Assembly (NCBI RefSeq): GCF_040183065.1
Contig: NC_091119.1
Span: 60,002,892 to 60,066,891 of the forward strand
Direction of reading: 5' to 3'
DNA from: Periplaneta americana
Taxonomy: Eukaryota > Arthropoda > Insecta > Blattodea > Blattidae
DNA: 64,000 bases
Shown: one piece after another, positions 1 through 10,102 of the stretch
How the letters are laid out: every line of letters begins with the position of its first letter
Position numbering within the stretch: position 1 is the stretch's first letter
Translations under genes and position numbers: made by a program
Notes under the pieces: generated by a model
What the model saw: only the letters and a program-made list of their open reading frames with translations
What the model was told of the DNA's origin: nothing
Databases searched by the model: none

Positions 1-33
<33 letters not shown>
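1..33. repeat. poly-T tract at window edge
   Basis: Two A then about 31 T in a row. It directly abuts the broken 3' end of the minus-strand transposase, where it reads as poly-A. It could be a retroposed poly-A tail, a homopolymer insertion or an assembly artefact; the edge prevents a decision. Confidence 0.8.
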
Positions 34-34
<1 letters not shown>

Positions 35-1244
35 GCGAGATGTAGTGGCAATCGCAACACTGTATGACCGTGTTCGTGGATGTAGTGGCAATCGCAACAC
101 TGTATGACCGTGTTCGTGGAGGAGGCGGTTAGCTATATAAGTCGGCTCAGGTTTATTCCTTTTAACAATTTCCAACAATTCTGCTTTTGTCATATCTTCT
201 TCGAAGGTTATAGCATTCATTCGCAGCCATTGTTGAATTTCTGCCTTCTTGTTTGCAGTACACGGTGGCTTATTTTCTTGAACTGTGTGATATTTTGCAT
301 TGTCCATCACCACAATGCAGTTGGGAGGTAAATTTCTTATCAGTTTCTCCAGGAGCCACTTCTGAAAGTTGGTGCTGTTCATTTCGTCGTGATAATCACC
401 CGTTTTCCTTTTTGACTTGAAAATGAGTAGCGCGCCATCAATAAAACCTTCGCTGCCTCCAGCATGAGTGATTATCAGCCGTTCGCCAGGACTGTCGTAA
501 GACGTAACGCCAGAAACATCATCGCTTTGCCAGCATTTTTTAACAGTAAAATGTGGATGTATCCATGTTTCGTCTAAATACACAATATACTTTCCTTCTC
601 TGGGAAATTTCGCAATTTTTCTTAAATAACTGGCCCTCCATGATACAACATCATTTCTTTCAATCAAAATACATCTTGTATTTCTACATTTTTTAAATCT
701 AAAACCCATGTCTCGAATCACTTTCCGTAGCGTTTCTCTCCCTCCTTGGAAATTTATTGCTTCTCTCGCAACCTTCAATAATTTCTCCAATGTCGGAACT
801 TCTTTTTGCATCGTATAAAATTCTTGTATCTTTCTTCTTAAAATACATCTGTCCATATCATCTACAAGAATTACAGGTTCCCTTGGTCTGTTCTTCCCTG
901 GCGACTTTAGCTTTTCATCTCCTGCACAGACTCCCTCTCTCCTGATTTTCTTTATTAGGCGCTCTGACCTGCCTATATAAATTACATAAAAAGTAGTATT
1001 ATATTAGTATTAGTTAAGTAAGTAATTTTAATACGTAATCAATTGAAATAAAATACGCCTCACCTGTGATCGCAGCTGCTCTTTTCGTTGCCTGATTTAT
1101 AGGAAACAAATATTGACCTGTTTGTTTCTCTTCATCGCAAAATGCTATTACTTGCTTAATAATATTTCTTTCACCACTCCGTGCTACAGTATTCATGTTG
1201 AGTTGACAACACTGGACTGCAAGTGCAAATAAACTGCCCCGCAA
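34..1244 (-). CDS. DDE transposase (IS630/Tc1-mariner-like), two exons, truncated at window edge
   Basis: Exon 1 is about 1064-1244 and exon 2 runs from 972 to the left edge, joined across a 91-bp intron (donor ACAG|GTGAGG, acceptor TATATAG|GC) that keeps frame. Exon 1 carries an N-terminal helix-rich region ending KRAAAITG. Exon 2 is open for about 300 codons and contains YLDETWIHPHF (first catalytic Asp) and VVMDNAKYHT (second Asp), spaced as in IS630-type transposases, followed by a lysine-rich region and HEHGHTVLRLP. Normally a PPYH..LNPIE-like stretch with the third acidic residue follows. Here a one-base loss (LPLH) and the 40-bp duplication disrupt it before the poly-T edge. The catalytic core is otherwise uninterrupted, which suggests a young element. 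The family is recognised from motifs, not a search. The exact start Met is uncertain; an internal Met (MNTVARSG) fits better than the upstream one. Confidence 0.85.
41..120. repeat. 40-bp perfect tandem duplication inside transposase
   Basis: The unit beginning tgtagtggcaatcgcaacac is repeated exactly at 41-80 and 81-120. Because 40 is not a multiple of 3 it shifts the minus-strand transposase reading frame just before the expected third catalytic residue. Confidence 0.9.
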
Positions 1245-1397
1245 GAAGGCTCAAAATTGTGAGTAGTGGGGGAGAGAAAGAGAGAGGGATAGAAAAGAGA
1301 GAAATAGGAATACAGGGACAGAAATGAATTATCGAGGCTGAAAAGGAATTAAGGTTCAGTTCGCATATCTTACGGGGGCACAGATCCGATGGTATAA

Positions 1398-1460
1398 CTA
1401 TACATACATACATACATACATACATACATACATACATACATACATACATACATACATACA
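1398..1460. repeat. (CATA)n microsatellite
   Basis: About 15 copies of catacata-type repeat, ending where the SINE starts. The matching repeat continues on the far side of the SINE. Confidence 0.95.
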
Positions 1461-1721
1461 GCCACCGGCGTGGCTCAGTCGGTTAAAGCGCTTGCCTGCC
1501 GGCCTGAAGTTGCGCTCGGGCGCGGGTTCGATCCCCGCTTGGGCTGATTACCTGGTTGGGTTTTTCCGAGGTTTTCCCCAACCGTAAGGTGAATGCCAGG
1601 TAATCTATGGTGAATCCTCGTCCTCATCTCGCCAAATATCATCTCGCTATCACAATCTCATCGATGCCAAATAACTTAGTAGTTGATACAGCGTCATTAA
1701 ATAACCAACTAAATAAATAAA
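1461..1721 (+). mobile_element. tRNA-derived SINE (family A), full length
   Basis: The head is tRNA-like: A box TGGCTCAGTCGG and B box GGTTCGATCCC, correctly spaced for a type 2 RNA polymerase III promoter. The body continues with TACCTGGTTGGGTTTTTCC and ends in an AAATAAATAAAT tail. It lies inside a (CATA)n tract, so the target duplication cannot be separated from the microsatellite. A second copy in reverse orientation is at 50048-50308. Confidence 0.9.
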
Positions 1722-1726
1722 TCATA

Positions 1727-1740
1727 CAAACATACATACA

Positions 1741-1770
<30 letters not shown>
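1727..1770. repeat. (CATA)n microsatellite
   Basis: Continuation of the tetranucleotide repeat on the 3' side of SINE A. Confidence 0.95.
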
Positions 1771-1771
<1 letters not shown>

Positions 1772-3127
1772 TTGTGACAATATCAGATCAAATTCTTCAT
1801 TCAAGTTTCCGCCACAAATAACCTTCTCCACTGAACAAAAGAATCCGTAGTCCGGGTTCGCATTTATGACCCTGTCCAGTTTGCTTTTCGCCGCAACATC
1901 CACTTTCCCACGGCATAACTGAGGGATCTATGGAATTCTTTGTAGATTCTTTCCTTTTTTTTTTTTTTTTTGCATTTTTGCAATAAGTGAAGCAGATACG
2001 ACACACTGGTATACTTGAAATTGTTTAGTACATTTTATCCGAATGGAGAAACCTTTAATTCGAAGCATATTAGAACCACATTAAGTATTAACACAAATAG
2101 AATAAACAAACACATTAACCACTTACGAGGTTCACACAATGCAAAGACAGTTTAGCGAATGATTCCAATTGTAGAAGAATCTAAATTGCTAGTACTAGAA
2201 AAGGAAGAGAATTTACTACTTCCCTGAAAGAGAGTGCTTTTGACCTAAATTACAGTATTTGTCGGCAGTTTCCTTGAATCCGTTATATTTCCCCTCTACT
2301 ATTCTCAAAATATACAAAGTAATAAATCCATTTATGACACGTAACTTGTAGAGGATCCTCGGTAAAATGTTGTAAAAGTGAACTTTCGTCCAGAGAAAGG
2401 TCCTCTAACATCTTACTGTGAAAATCTTAACATTTTATTTCATTTTTCTGTTATTTCGTTTTTTTTTTCTTTCCTTATTCAGTTCTGATTCCTGAAGTTA
2501 AAATAAGGGACATAAAAATCGAGAAACTGAGGTGTCCTCTCAAAACCATTAAAACATGCATTTAAACTGAATATAATGTATATTACATGCATTATTAAGC
2601 TAAAAATTGCTGAAACGTGCATTATGTATCCTTTTATCCCCAAAGCGGCCAAAATATGCAAATATGCACTGAAAAAGTACACATATTTGGAACCGGAAAG
2701 TAATGAAATGGATAAGTACTAAGTTTGAGCTATGTCCTATGTTCCTATAAAACATGCATTTGCATGGAATTCTCGTCTCTAGCAATCGGTAACCTAAGCC
2801 GCCGTGCAAACTAATACGCTATAGTGCGATGATTGAAGGAAATTACAAAGGAGTTACGGTTGAGCTAATTGCATGTCAGAGAAATCGCTGAATTCAGACG
2901 GACACAATGCCGAAAGCCACTTTTTAGGAGTCAAGAATTCTGAAAACGTGTGTGCATAAATGAAAGTCCAGACTTTGGAGCAATACAATACTTCATTATT
3001 AGGTACAGTACTTTAATTTGAGGGTGAAAAAATTCATAGAAGTCAAATTAAATCAAATCATTAAATCTTTTGCAGGAGACTCCCAATCCATTAGTTATGC
3101 TATTGTTAAGTAATTTATTTTTATGCA
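1771..3127. other. unassigned, no gene seen
   Basis: AT-rich sequence. Minus-strand 1800-1920 has a short open stretch (VINANPDYGFFCSVEKVICGG) that I cannot place; it is probably old transposon. A T15 run lies near 1956. No exon-like or TIR structure is visible. Confidence 0.4.
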
Positions 3128-3129
3128 TA

Positions 3130-3888
3130 CAGTGAAACCTCTTCTTACGGACACCCCCAAGATACGGACACTCCTTATATACGGACAGTTTTTTATGTCC
3201 TAACTGAAATAATATAGAAATAATGATAAATTCAACTCTCGTTTTCGGACACTCTCAGACACGGATAGCTGTTTGACAGTTTTAAAGCTTACCCAATGTA
3301 TTACAAAAATAGAAAATTTAGTTTTGAGGATTGTACAAAAATTCCTTAACATAAAAGAAGACAATACATTTAGCTGGAAGTGGGTGAAATTTCTTAAAAT
3401 GAAAGAAGACAATAAGGGTCTTGTAGACTACCGCTAGCCGAGCCTGCTACCCCTTGTTATACTGGAAGTGGGTGGATAAACAAATTCATAAAATTTTATT
3501 TAAAACTTGAAGGGAGATAATATAATTTACTTACTTATGGGCTTTTAAGGAACCCGGAGGTTCATTGCCGCCCTCACACAAGCCCGCCATCGGTCCCTAT
3601 CCTGTGCAAGGTTAATCCAGACGCTACCTCCTTCAAATCCATTTTTATATTATACTCCCATCTACGTCTCGGCCTCCCCAAAGGTCTTTTTCCCCTCCTG
3701 CCTCCCAACTGACACTCTATTTGCATTTGTGGATTCGGCAATACGTGCCACATATCCTGAGAAATATAGGCTAATGCATATTATAAATTTACTGTTAGAC
3801 AGGGGAGCCTCCCTCCCAATAAAGGACACCTCCCAGATGCTGATAATTGTTACGTCCCTTTGATGTCCGTAAATGAGAGGTTTCACTG
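3130..3888. mobile_element. pogo/Tc1-like non-autonomous element with TA target duplication
   Basis: Ends are inverted: CAGTGAAACCTCTTCTTACG at 3130 and the complement of CAGTGAAACCTCTCATTTACG ending at 3888, each followed by GGACA. TA dinucleotides flank it at 3128-3129 and 3889-3890. There is no transposase. A LINE fragment lies inside (3528-3780). Confidence 0.8.
3528..3780 (-). mobile_element. LINE family A 3' fragment, 5' truncated
   Basis: Matches the other family A copies (13651, 20290, 35579, 35873). It starts at the ttacttactta tail motif, then ggcttttaaggaacccggag, and continues through the antisense of the basic GRP-x-GR-x-RRRW region of the reverse-transcriptase C-terminus. It is diverged with several stops. 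Homology fades near 3780. Confidence 0.75.
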
Positions 3889-4140
3889 TACAGTAGAACT
3901 TGGTTATAACGACATCCAAGGGACCTTAAAAATTATGTTGTTATCAACGAGTGTCGCAGTAACCGAGATTCACATTATCAATCTAGTGAGGTGGAAAACG
4001 AAAAATAACAAAGTTAATTAGACTTATTTTAGATTTATGTATTGACTTTTAAGCCTACAATGAACATAATAAAATACACGTAGGCCTACAATTATAAATA
4101 CAGTATTCTGTATTAAAATAGTTTGTTCAGTACTCACCAA

Positions 4141-4855
4141 ACTAAAGGGTGCGGCATATCATCTTCCCTAATTTAAAGTTTAAATAAAAAACAAATGGAT
4201 CAAAATGAGGAAACTTTATTAATATGAAAGGTATCTTAACAGTGGGAATTTTTCATTTTTTGAATAACGTTTCTCTCAAGTGGTGTCCTTCACTATCAAT
4301 GCATTGTTGAATGCGACTTCGGAAATTCTGAATGACTCTAACTAGCATTTCTTGAGGAATAAGACCAATTTCTTCCTGTATTGCATTTCTTAGGTCTGGC
4401 AAAGTCCTCGGCCAATGTTTGAACACCTCAGCCTTAAGATGCCCCCATAGAAAAAAAATCGCAGGGTGCAAGATCTGGTGATCGTGCTGGCCAGGGGACG
4501 TCGCCACGTGAAGAAATTAAGCGTCCGGGAAACATCTGAGTAGCGACAACGGAATTACCACTTACCAGAAACGATACCGCAGCGTAAGCACGTTCTTTAC
4601 CCGTCCACGGCATAGTTGGAATTCGTTACAGATTACAGTTTGCACTAATTGAATGTCAATTCCGTGTATTCATTTTCTATTCAGTTCTTGTTGTTTTGCG
4701 CATGTCATTTGATATCGCTATGGCAACGCATGTAAACCTAAATTTCCCACTGTTTAGATACAGTTCATATTAATATAGTTTCCTTATTTTGATCCATCTG
4801 TTTTTTATTTAAACTTTAAATTAGGGAGGATGTTTTGCCGCATCCTTTACTTTAC
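4141..4855 (-). mobile_element. mariner-type deletion derivative with ~105-bp inverted repeats
   Basis: Left end from actaaagggtgcggcatat to about 4247; right end about 4748-4855 is its complement with roughly 90% identity over aatttaaagtttaaataaaa and ggatcaaaat. The centre holds only the C-terminal end of a transposase on the minus strand. Confidence 0.8.
4253..4510 (-). pseudogene. mariner transposase C-terminal fragment
   Basis: Open for about 84 codons. It shows the FFLWGHLKAEVF stretch (the canonical PxDFFLWG third-Asp motif is degraded to PAIFFLWG), then DLRNAIQEEI, RVIQNFRSRIQQCI and GHHLRETLFKK at the C-terminus, all typical of insect mariner transposases. The catalytic Asp is replaced and the N-terminal two thirds are missing, so it is non-functional. 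Confidence 0.85.
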
Positions 4856-4922
4856 TTAGAAGTGAAGTAATCACTCATTTTACTCTGTTGTCTTCTACTT
4901 GCTCAATACACACTTTCTAGGG

Positions 4923-5087
4923 CAGGGCTGGTCATCGGGAGCGGAACCAGTCTCTAAACGGGGACGCTTAATATTCATCCGTCACTGAATCAACGCTGCG
5001 TGGTGTTCGGCGGGGAAGAAAGGGGATAAAGATAAATCATATGGCTCCCCGTGAGAGAATAGAATCCGCTCTTGCTCCCCAGCCCTG
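4923..5087. mobile_element. 165-bp hAT MITE with 8-bp target duplication
   Basis: Ends CAGGGCTGG and CCAGCCCTG, flanked by perfect TTCTAGGG at 4915-4922 and 5088-5095. It has no coding capacity and is nested in the pogo-like element. Confidence 0.9.
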
Positions 5088-5099
5088 TTCTAGGGCTAA

Positions 5100-5290
5100 A
5101 TTACGTTCTTTGTTCATAATTTCAATTGCAATTTCACTGCTGCCTTCCCTAGCTTCATAGAACACGTTCATAATTCTAATGACTTCTAAAGCGTCACTCA
5201 CTTCTTTTAGTGGCCATACTGCGATAAAATGAGTGCACTTAGTAAAAACTTCCTGTCGAAACTGATCTAATACCGCATGAATTCGGGAAG
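5100..5290 (-). pseudogene. pogo/Tigger-type transposase C-terminal remnant
   Basis: About 62 open codons on the minus strand (RIHAVLDQFRQEV ... FIAVWPLKEVSDALEVI ... EIAIEIMNKERNLA). The helical, acidic character and position at the end of a TA-inserting element suggest the C-terminus of a pogo/Tigger (CENP-B-like) transposase. Family membership is inferred from context; no catalytic motif is present. Confidence 0.45.
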
Positions 5291-5798
5291 GTTACAATGG
5301 GGTGGGAAATCCGCCTGCATTCCAGAGGTCTATGACAGAATGAGACTGTAAAGAATTTGTCAGGGTCAGAGTTCAACAAAATATTTCTTAAAATACTTTG
5401 CTTCGTAGAAAATCTTATTCCAAACTGAGGTTGAAAATGACGTTATATGCGAGGTAGACGCATATGCGTTTGTCGTATTAAGCAAGGTATGAAAGCATAT
5501 ACCTTATGGGGAATTAGTTGGGACCACAGAATATTTGACGTTATAGGCGAGGTGTCGCACAAAACGAGGTCGCTATAACCAAGTTCTACTGTATTTGGAT
5601 CCATATTAGCTGTGTTGTATTATTGAATATTTTGCAGAGGTTCACAAATCGCTACTTATGTCACGGTGTTTAATATTTTTTGTACATATCTGAATCCAAA
5701 TTAGTTTTGTTTTTGCACATATATCTGGATTCTGGACTGTGGACACCGATGATGATATTAATGCATGAATGTAAAACTGTACATTTGTGTAGTCCTAC

Positions 5799-5991
5799 CT
5801 AGGGATTTGTCTTTTCCTGCAAATAGCCATGCATCAGCGGCAGAGGATAACCCATGCTGCAGAATGACTGGCTGTCTCTTCCCGGAGGAATTTCGTCCAT
5901 TAGGAATGCGGAAATGCGTGAGAATATAGCCATCATCCGTCTGTACAGCGTGTTCTTCCACAGGATATCCGTAATGGTGGATCAGCTCGGT
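5799..5991 (-). CDS. acid lipase / lipase-3-like exon (gene B)
   Basis: Acceptor CTCCACAG|ACC at 5991 and donor CCCTAG|GTAGGA at 5799 bound a 193-nt exon (phase 0 in, 1 nt over) encoding TELIHHYGYPVEEH, VQTDDGYILTHFRIP, PVILQHGL and LFAGKDKSLG. This is the conserved N-terminal part of the AB-hydrolase lipase region of lysosomal acid lipase / lipase 3 proteins, with the HG oxyanion-hole motif. It aligns codon for codon with the exon at 51598-51796 and has the same splice phases, so it is the second exon of a paralogous neighbour gene, transcribed in the same direction. Its downstream exons lie beyond the left edge and its first exon was not found. Secretion and triglyceride or sterol-ester hydrolysis are family knowledge. 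Confidence 0.88.
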
Positions 5992-6039
5992 CTGTGGAGA
6001 GAATGGATAGATTTTATAATAAATATTGCTCTTATTCAC

Positions 6040-6880
6040 CAGTGGCGTAGCGTCAATGTAAGCTAAAAAGCTTAGCTTCCCCAGTTAATAATAATTTCAT
6101 AATAAACCTGCAGTTTATGGACAAAATTATTTATTAATTTTAATAGAATTTATATTTACGCGTTAAATATTGTGATGCGGCAGCTCAGGATGATTTGTGA
6201 TGCAGCAGTAAACAAGAAGCCTGCACACACCAGCTTCCAAGCAGACTGGTTTCTTCTGTGTAATCCACCCCGCAGATTTTCCATCCCTTTCTAACTAAAC
6301 TAGCCTAGTCGCAAGGCTCGAAGAAGCTAGCTTTAACATTTAAAGAATTTTCCGAGTTATTCCTTTTCGTCAGTTGTGTTCAGTTGAAGTGTTAGTGTGC
6401 ATTGTGGCTGATATAATAAATAATGAGCGAAATAACAGTTCCTGACACTAATTTACTTGAATTTTTTTTTGGGACAATTGTATTATTAAGACTGACTTAC
6501 GAACAAAAGTATGATTTAAAAAACAAATGACCGACTCCCTTGATGTCAATGAAGGACACAACCAAAAAACAGAAGCATACTTGTGTAATGATACGAATAT
6601 TGTGATTTCTCTAAGTATGACAGGGAGTGAGCAAATGTTATACGTATACGTGTCTATTTGTTAAGAGATATGTGTAAACCGTGAAATCATATTTTACTAG
6701 TATCGTTTAAGGTCATGCCTTATTGGTGTTACTTACGATGTTCCAACCAATCTTCGACTGCTGACTTGAAATTGACTACTATTTATTTTAAGACTGTATT
6801 TTTGTAATACGTTTTCTCATATTGCATGAAAGACAACTTGAGTTAGCTTCCCCTGCTCAAAATGTCATGCTACGCCACTG
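6040..6880 (+). mobile_element. hAT element with 8-bp target duplication, upstream of lipase B acceptor
   Basis: Ends CAGTGGCGTAGC and GCTACGCCACTG, flanked by perfect TTATTCAC at 6032-6039 and 6881-6888. Subterminal inverted similarity includes cttagcttcccc against ggggaagctaa. A plus-strand start near 6423 reads MSEITVPDTNLLEFFFG, resembling the beginning of an insect hAT transposase, but stops soon after. Its left end lies only 48 bp from the lipase splice acceptor. Confidence 0.9.
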
Positions 6881-6888
6881 TTATTCAC

Positions 6889-7700
6889 AAAGACGCACGT
6901 TCAGCCTAATCAAAATCATAACTGTTCTACAGCTTTGGATGCATAAGACGTGAAAGACAAAGACAGCAGATGCATGCGGGAGAAGCAGCGCATTCCGATC
7001 TCAGCAGACCGGTGGACATCAACGTCATCATGCAGCGAAATCGGAACAAATCTGCTGAAAGGTTCAATGGCTATCATGCCGGGTATGGGTTGTTGTATGT
7101 GCTACGCTAAGACGATTTTGCGAAATTTTCATACTGTCGTCTCGCTCAAAGAAAGAGAGCACAAGCAATTTTATTTCTTGAACCAATGGTAAAAACTGGT
7201 CCGTTGACATGTTCGTTCATAAGCCATTGACATACTGTATTTTCTTTACGTTGTGCTCATTACAAACAATACAGCAGAACACACAACCATGACACAACAG
7301 TGCACGATGTCATTCGTCTGCCAATTCCCGTTCTTTACAAGAACCAATCAGATTCACTGTTGGCGCCTGATGGACACTGCCACCACTTCTGCACGCTGAT
7401 GGAAGCGCTGCTACAGCGCTGGAGCATCAGTGACGTCATCGCTGAAATTTGGAATGCCGTGATGTCATCTGATTGCTGAATGCTGAGATTCGGAAATAGC
7501 CTACTCTGAAAGATAGAAAATGTCCGCTGCAATAGGTAGGTAGCGCCGAACTCCTACAACGCCGTAGCGGAGAAGTGAGAAATATGTTCCCAAATTGAAG
7601 CAATGGAAAGCCGCCATTTGTTTGGAAGAAAACGCGCGGGATTTCGAAACCGCTATTTGAATACGTGTTGTATTGCGTATGCGAAAGCGTAAATGTTTTT
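6889..7700. other. unassigned intronic or intergenic sequence
   Basis: More GC-rich than its surroundings around 7360-7480. Short open frames on both strands lack motifs. No inverted termini or SINE head seen. Confidence 0.4.
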
Positions 7701-7742
7701 ATTTACAGCAGCGGTGACCAAAACTCGAACGGGAGTGATTAC

Positions 7743-7744
7743 AC

Positions 7745-7775
<31 letters not shown>
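7743..7775. repeat. (GA)n microsatellite
   Basis: About 15 GA units where copies 2 and 3 of the X family have only gcgagagata or gcgagagaca; a copy-specific expansion. Confidence 0.9.
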
Positions 7776-7777
<2 letters not shown>

Positions 7778-7779
7778 TA

Positions 7780-8150
7780 TAAAGTAAGGAGACGGGGGAG
7801 AGATATTTGACATGAAAGCTACAACCAGTGGTTGTTCGTGCACTAACACAGAGTTCTTCATCAACTCACTAATAAAAATCGCAAGCTTTGCTGTATCAGT
7901 AATGTCACTACTGTCATCAAGAGCCAATAAAAAAAAAATATATATATATATATATTTTTTAATGTTCAAGAACACAATCAGAAATCTGAATTCTCTTCTG
8001 GGTATTTAGTCGAAAAAGCGCAGTTTTTCAAAATTAATTAACAACTTTCATTGGACAAATTATTTCAGCCATCTTGATCATTACGCTTTTAAAAAACTCT
8101 CCTCCGTTGGAAGGCTTAAGAGAGCGAGATATTTCGTTCGCCACTAGATA
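7780..8150 (-). pseudogene. hAT transposase remnant (ZBED/GTF2IRD2-like clade)
   Basis: Reading the minus strand with frameshifts: ASYLVANEISRSL, then FFKSVMIKMAEIICPMK, then LALDDSSDITDTAKLAIFI. These match, in order, the ...SY.VA..IA..., ...CICPEK... and LALDES.DV.DTAQLLIF signatures of hAT transposases related to ZBED5/GTF2IRD2 proteins; the Asp in LALD is the first catalytic residue. A (TA)n/(A)n expansion and frameshifts destroy it. The copy near 63770-63900 keeps the same peptide as LALDDSSDVTDTAKLAIFI. Confidence 0.75.
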
Positions 8151-8279
8151 GCTGGCTTCCTTACATTTATTTATATAATCTTTCTCTTCATGACGGTGAT
8201 TTATGGCTGTTTCAGTTCTTGGAGTTTAATAGCTCGTTTCATTACTATACTAGCACGTAATATTCAATCAGTTTCTCTA

Positions 8280-8280
<1 letters not shown>

Positions 8281-8336
<56 letters not shown>

Positions 8337-8387
8337 TATTATTATTACTGCTAAAGCTATCAGTATTGTTATTAGTAGGCCTATTAC

Positions 8388-8444
<57 letters not shown>

Positions 8445-8483
8445 TGCTAAAGCTATCAGTATTGTTATTAGTAGGCCTATTAC

Positions 8484-8520
<37 letters not shown>

Positions 8521-8528
8521 TTATCGCC

Positions 8529-8559
<31 letters not shown>

Positions 8560-8625
8560 TATTACTGCTAATGCTATCAATATTGTTATTATTACCATTA
8601 TTATTAAATCAATAACTAGTAAATA
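8281..8625. repeat. (ATT)n blocks with a repeated 90-bp spacer
   Basis: Long ATT runs interrupted twice by the same unit, actgctaaagctatcagtat followed by tgttattagtaggcctatta, spaced about 95 bp apart (8346 and 8441), then a diverged third copy near 8565. The microsatellite and its spacer have been tandemly duplicated together. Confidence 0.9.
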
Positions 8626-8765
8626 ACTGATAAGTCATCAAAAGACTAGAAAAAAATCAAATTGGAGTTATAGTAGCCCTAGTCTAGTAATTATTTTATC
8701 CTTCAAGGGAAGATGTAGGCCTATATATTCAGACACGTATATAAGAATTATGGTAATACTTGCTC

Positions 8766-8834
<69 letters not shown>

Positions 8835-8841
8835 GATAATG

Positions 8842-8895
<54 letters not shown>
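8766..8895. repeat. (AAT)n / (GATAAT)n microsatellite
   Basis: AAT repeats at both ends with about ten GATAAT hexamers in the middle, a higher-order repeat that arose inside the trinucleotide array. Confidence 0.95.
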
Positions 8896-8896
<1 letters not shown>

Positions 8897-9339
8897 GTAT
8901 TATGCCTGTGTATTCAGCGTAAAGCTCTGTAACTACTAATTGAACCGTTGAGCAAAGCAACATATTACATTTTCTCCGACAGAACAGCGAATAAATTCCT
9001 CTTCCCATTCTGTACGAAACCTTCTGTTCCTCCTCGTAGAGACAGAGGGTTTGTAGAGCGATACTGCTTACCTTCAGTACCTACGTGAGCGAGACGGAGA
9101 GCAATGTACAGGAAACTCCTCTTACCAGTACAAATGCTTTGATTGCACGATGTAATCACGATACCCACTTTTGGTCACCGCTGATTTACAGGAACAAGAA
9201 TTCTATTGCGAGATACCTTTAATAATGCGTTTCTGCTGTCAGCAGTGCTAGGTTTTCTGCGATGGAAATCGGGATATCAGAAGCTAACTTAGGAAATAAG
9301 ATTTATAGTTGTTTTCTGCAAAGTAGTGTTCGCGTGTTT

Positions 9340-9594
9340 ATTTATTTTATTGGGTTATTTTACGACGCTGTATCAACATCTAGGTTATTTAGCGTCTGAA
9401 TGAAATGAAGGTGATACTGTCGGTGAAATGAGTCCGGGGTCCAGCACCGAAAGTTATCCAGCATTTGCTCGTATTGGGTTGAGGGAAAAACCCGGAAAAA
9501 ACCTCAACCAGGTAACTTGCCCCGACCAGGATTCGAACCCGGGCCACCTGGTTTCGCGGCCAGACGCGCTGACCGTTACTCCACAGGTGTGGAC
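9340..9594 (-). mobile_element. tRNA-derived SINE (family B), copy 1
   Basis: On the minus strand it begins GTCCACACCTGTGGAGTAAC; the tRNA-like head contains CGGTCAGCGCGTC (A-box region) and GGTTCGAATCC (B box); the tail is poly-A/AATAAA-rich. Target duplication TCGCGTGTTT at 9330-9339 and 9595-9604. Confidence 0.92.
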
Positions 9595-9604
9595 TCGCGT
9601 GTTT

Positions 9605-10102
9605 TAAATGTAATATTCGCCTCCTTGAGAAACACTAAAATACGAACGATACATATACAGTGAATAATATAGGCTAATCGTTTTTCTTTTATTAGCCACG
9701 AATATGTTTCAGCCATTCGCTACTAAATTAACTTTGCAACTTTTCTTTTTCGGAACCGGTACTGCAACAGTACATCTGATGTCGAATCCATGTTTAAACA
9801 TAGTTCACTAAACTATAAAACGCGGCAATTGTATGTGTCTGTTATTAGTGTAAAATACGAAATCAAAACGCTATCTTTTATGCCACACAACACACCTAAA
9901 GTAGCCCACACAATGTTTATTAATTGCGAGAGCAGCAACTAGGTATCGAAACGGATTAATAAACAATGCGGTAGAACTGGGGAACTATTATTTTGCGAGT
10001 AGAGTTGCCTTACGGCAATCAGCTGGGATACTTCATAGACTTGTTAAATTTCCGCGGGTTACTTCTATGTTTACATACAATGTTACCATTTGAGTCAATA
10101 TA
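9605..10102. other. unassigned sequence between SINE B and MITE Y
   Basis: No coding or repeat structure recognised apart from general AT richness. Confidence 0.4.

Larger units (their letters stand above)
3891..5591. mobile_element. pogo-like DNA transposon carrying two nested elements
   Basis: Terminal inverted repeats CAGTAGAACTTGGTTATAAC at 3891 and its near-complement ending 5591, both next to TA. The left TA (3889-3890) is shared with the preceding element. The insertions at 4141-4855 and 4923-5087 account for about half its length. A minus-strand coding remnant sits at 5100-5290. Confidence 0.8.
7709..9183 (-). mobile_element. hAT family X, copy 1, intact ends
   Basis: TIR CAGCGGTGACCAAAA at 7709 and its complement ending 9183, with perfect 8-bp duplication ATTTACAG at 7701-7708 and 9184-9191. 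The inner end is a degenerate transposase on the minus strand (7780-8150), followed by large (ATT)n and (AAT)n expansions. Two further copies exist at 37625 and 62592. Confidence 0.92.

Noticed and set aside
8277..9008. Long Ile/Leu/Tyr-rich open frames
   Set aside because: They translate (ATT)n and (AAT)n microsatellites and have no other content.
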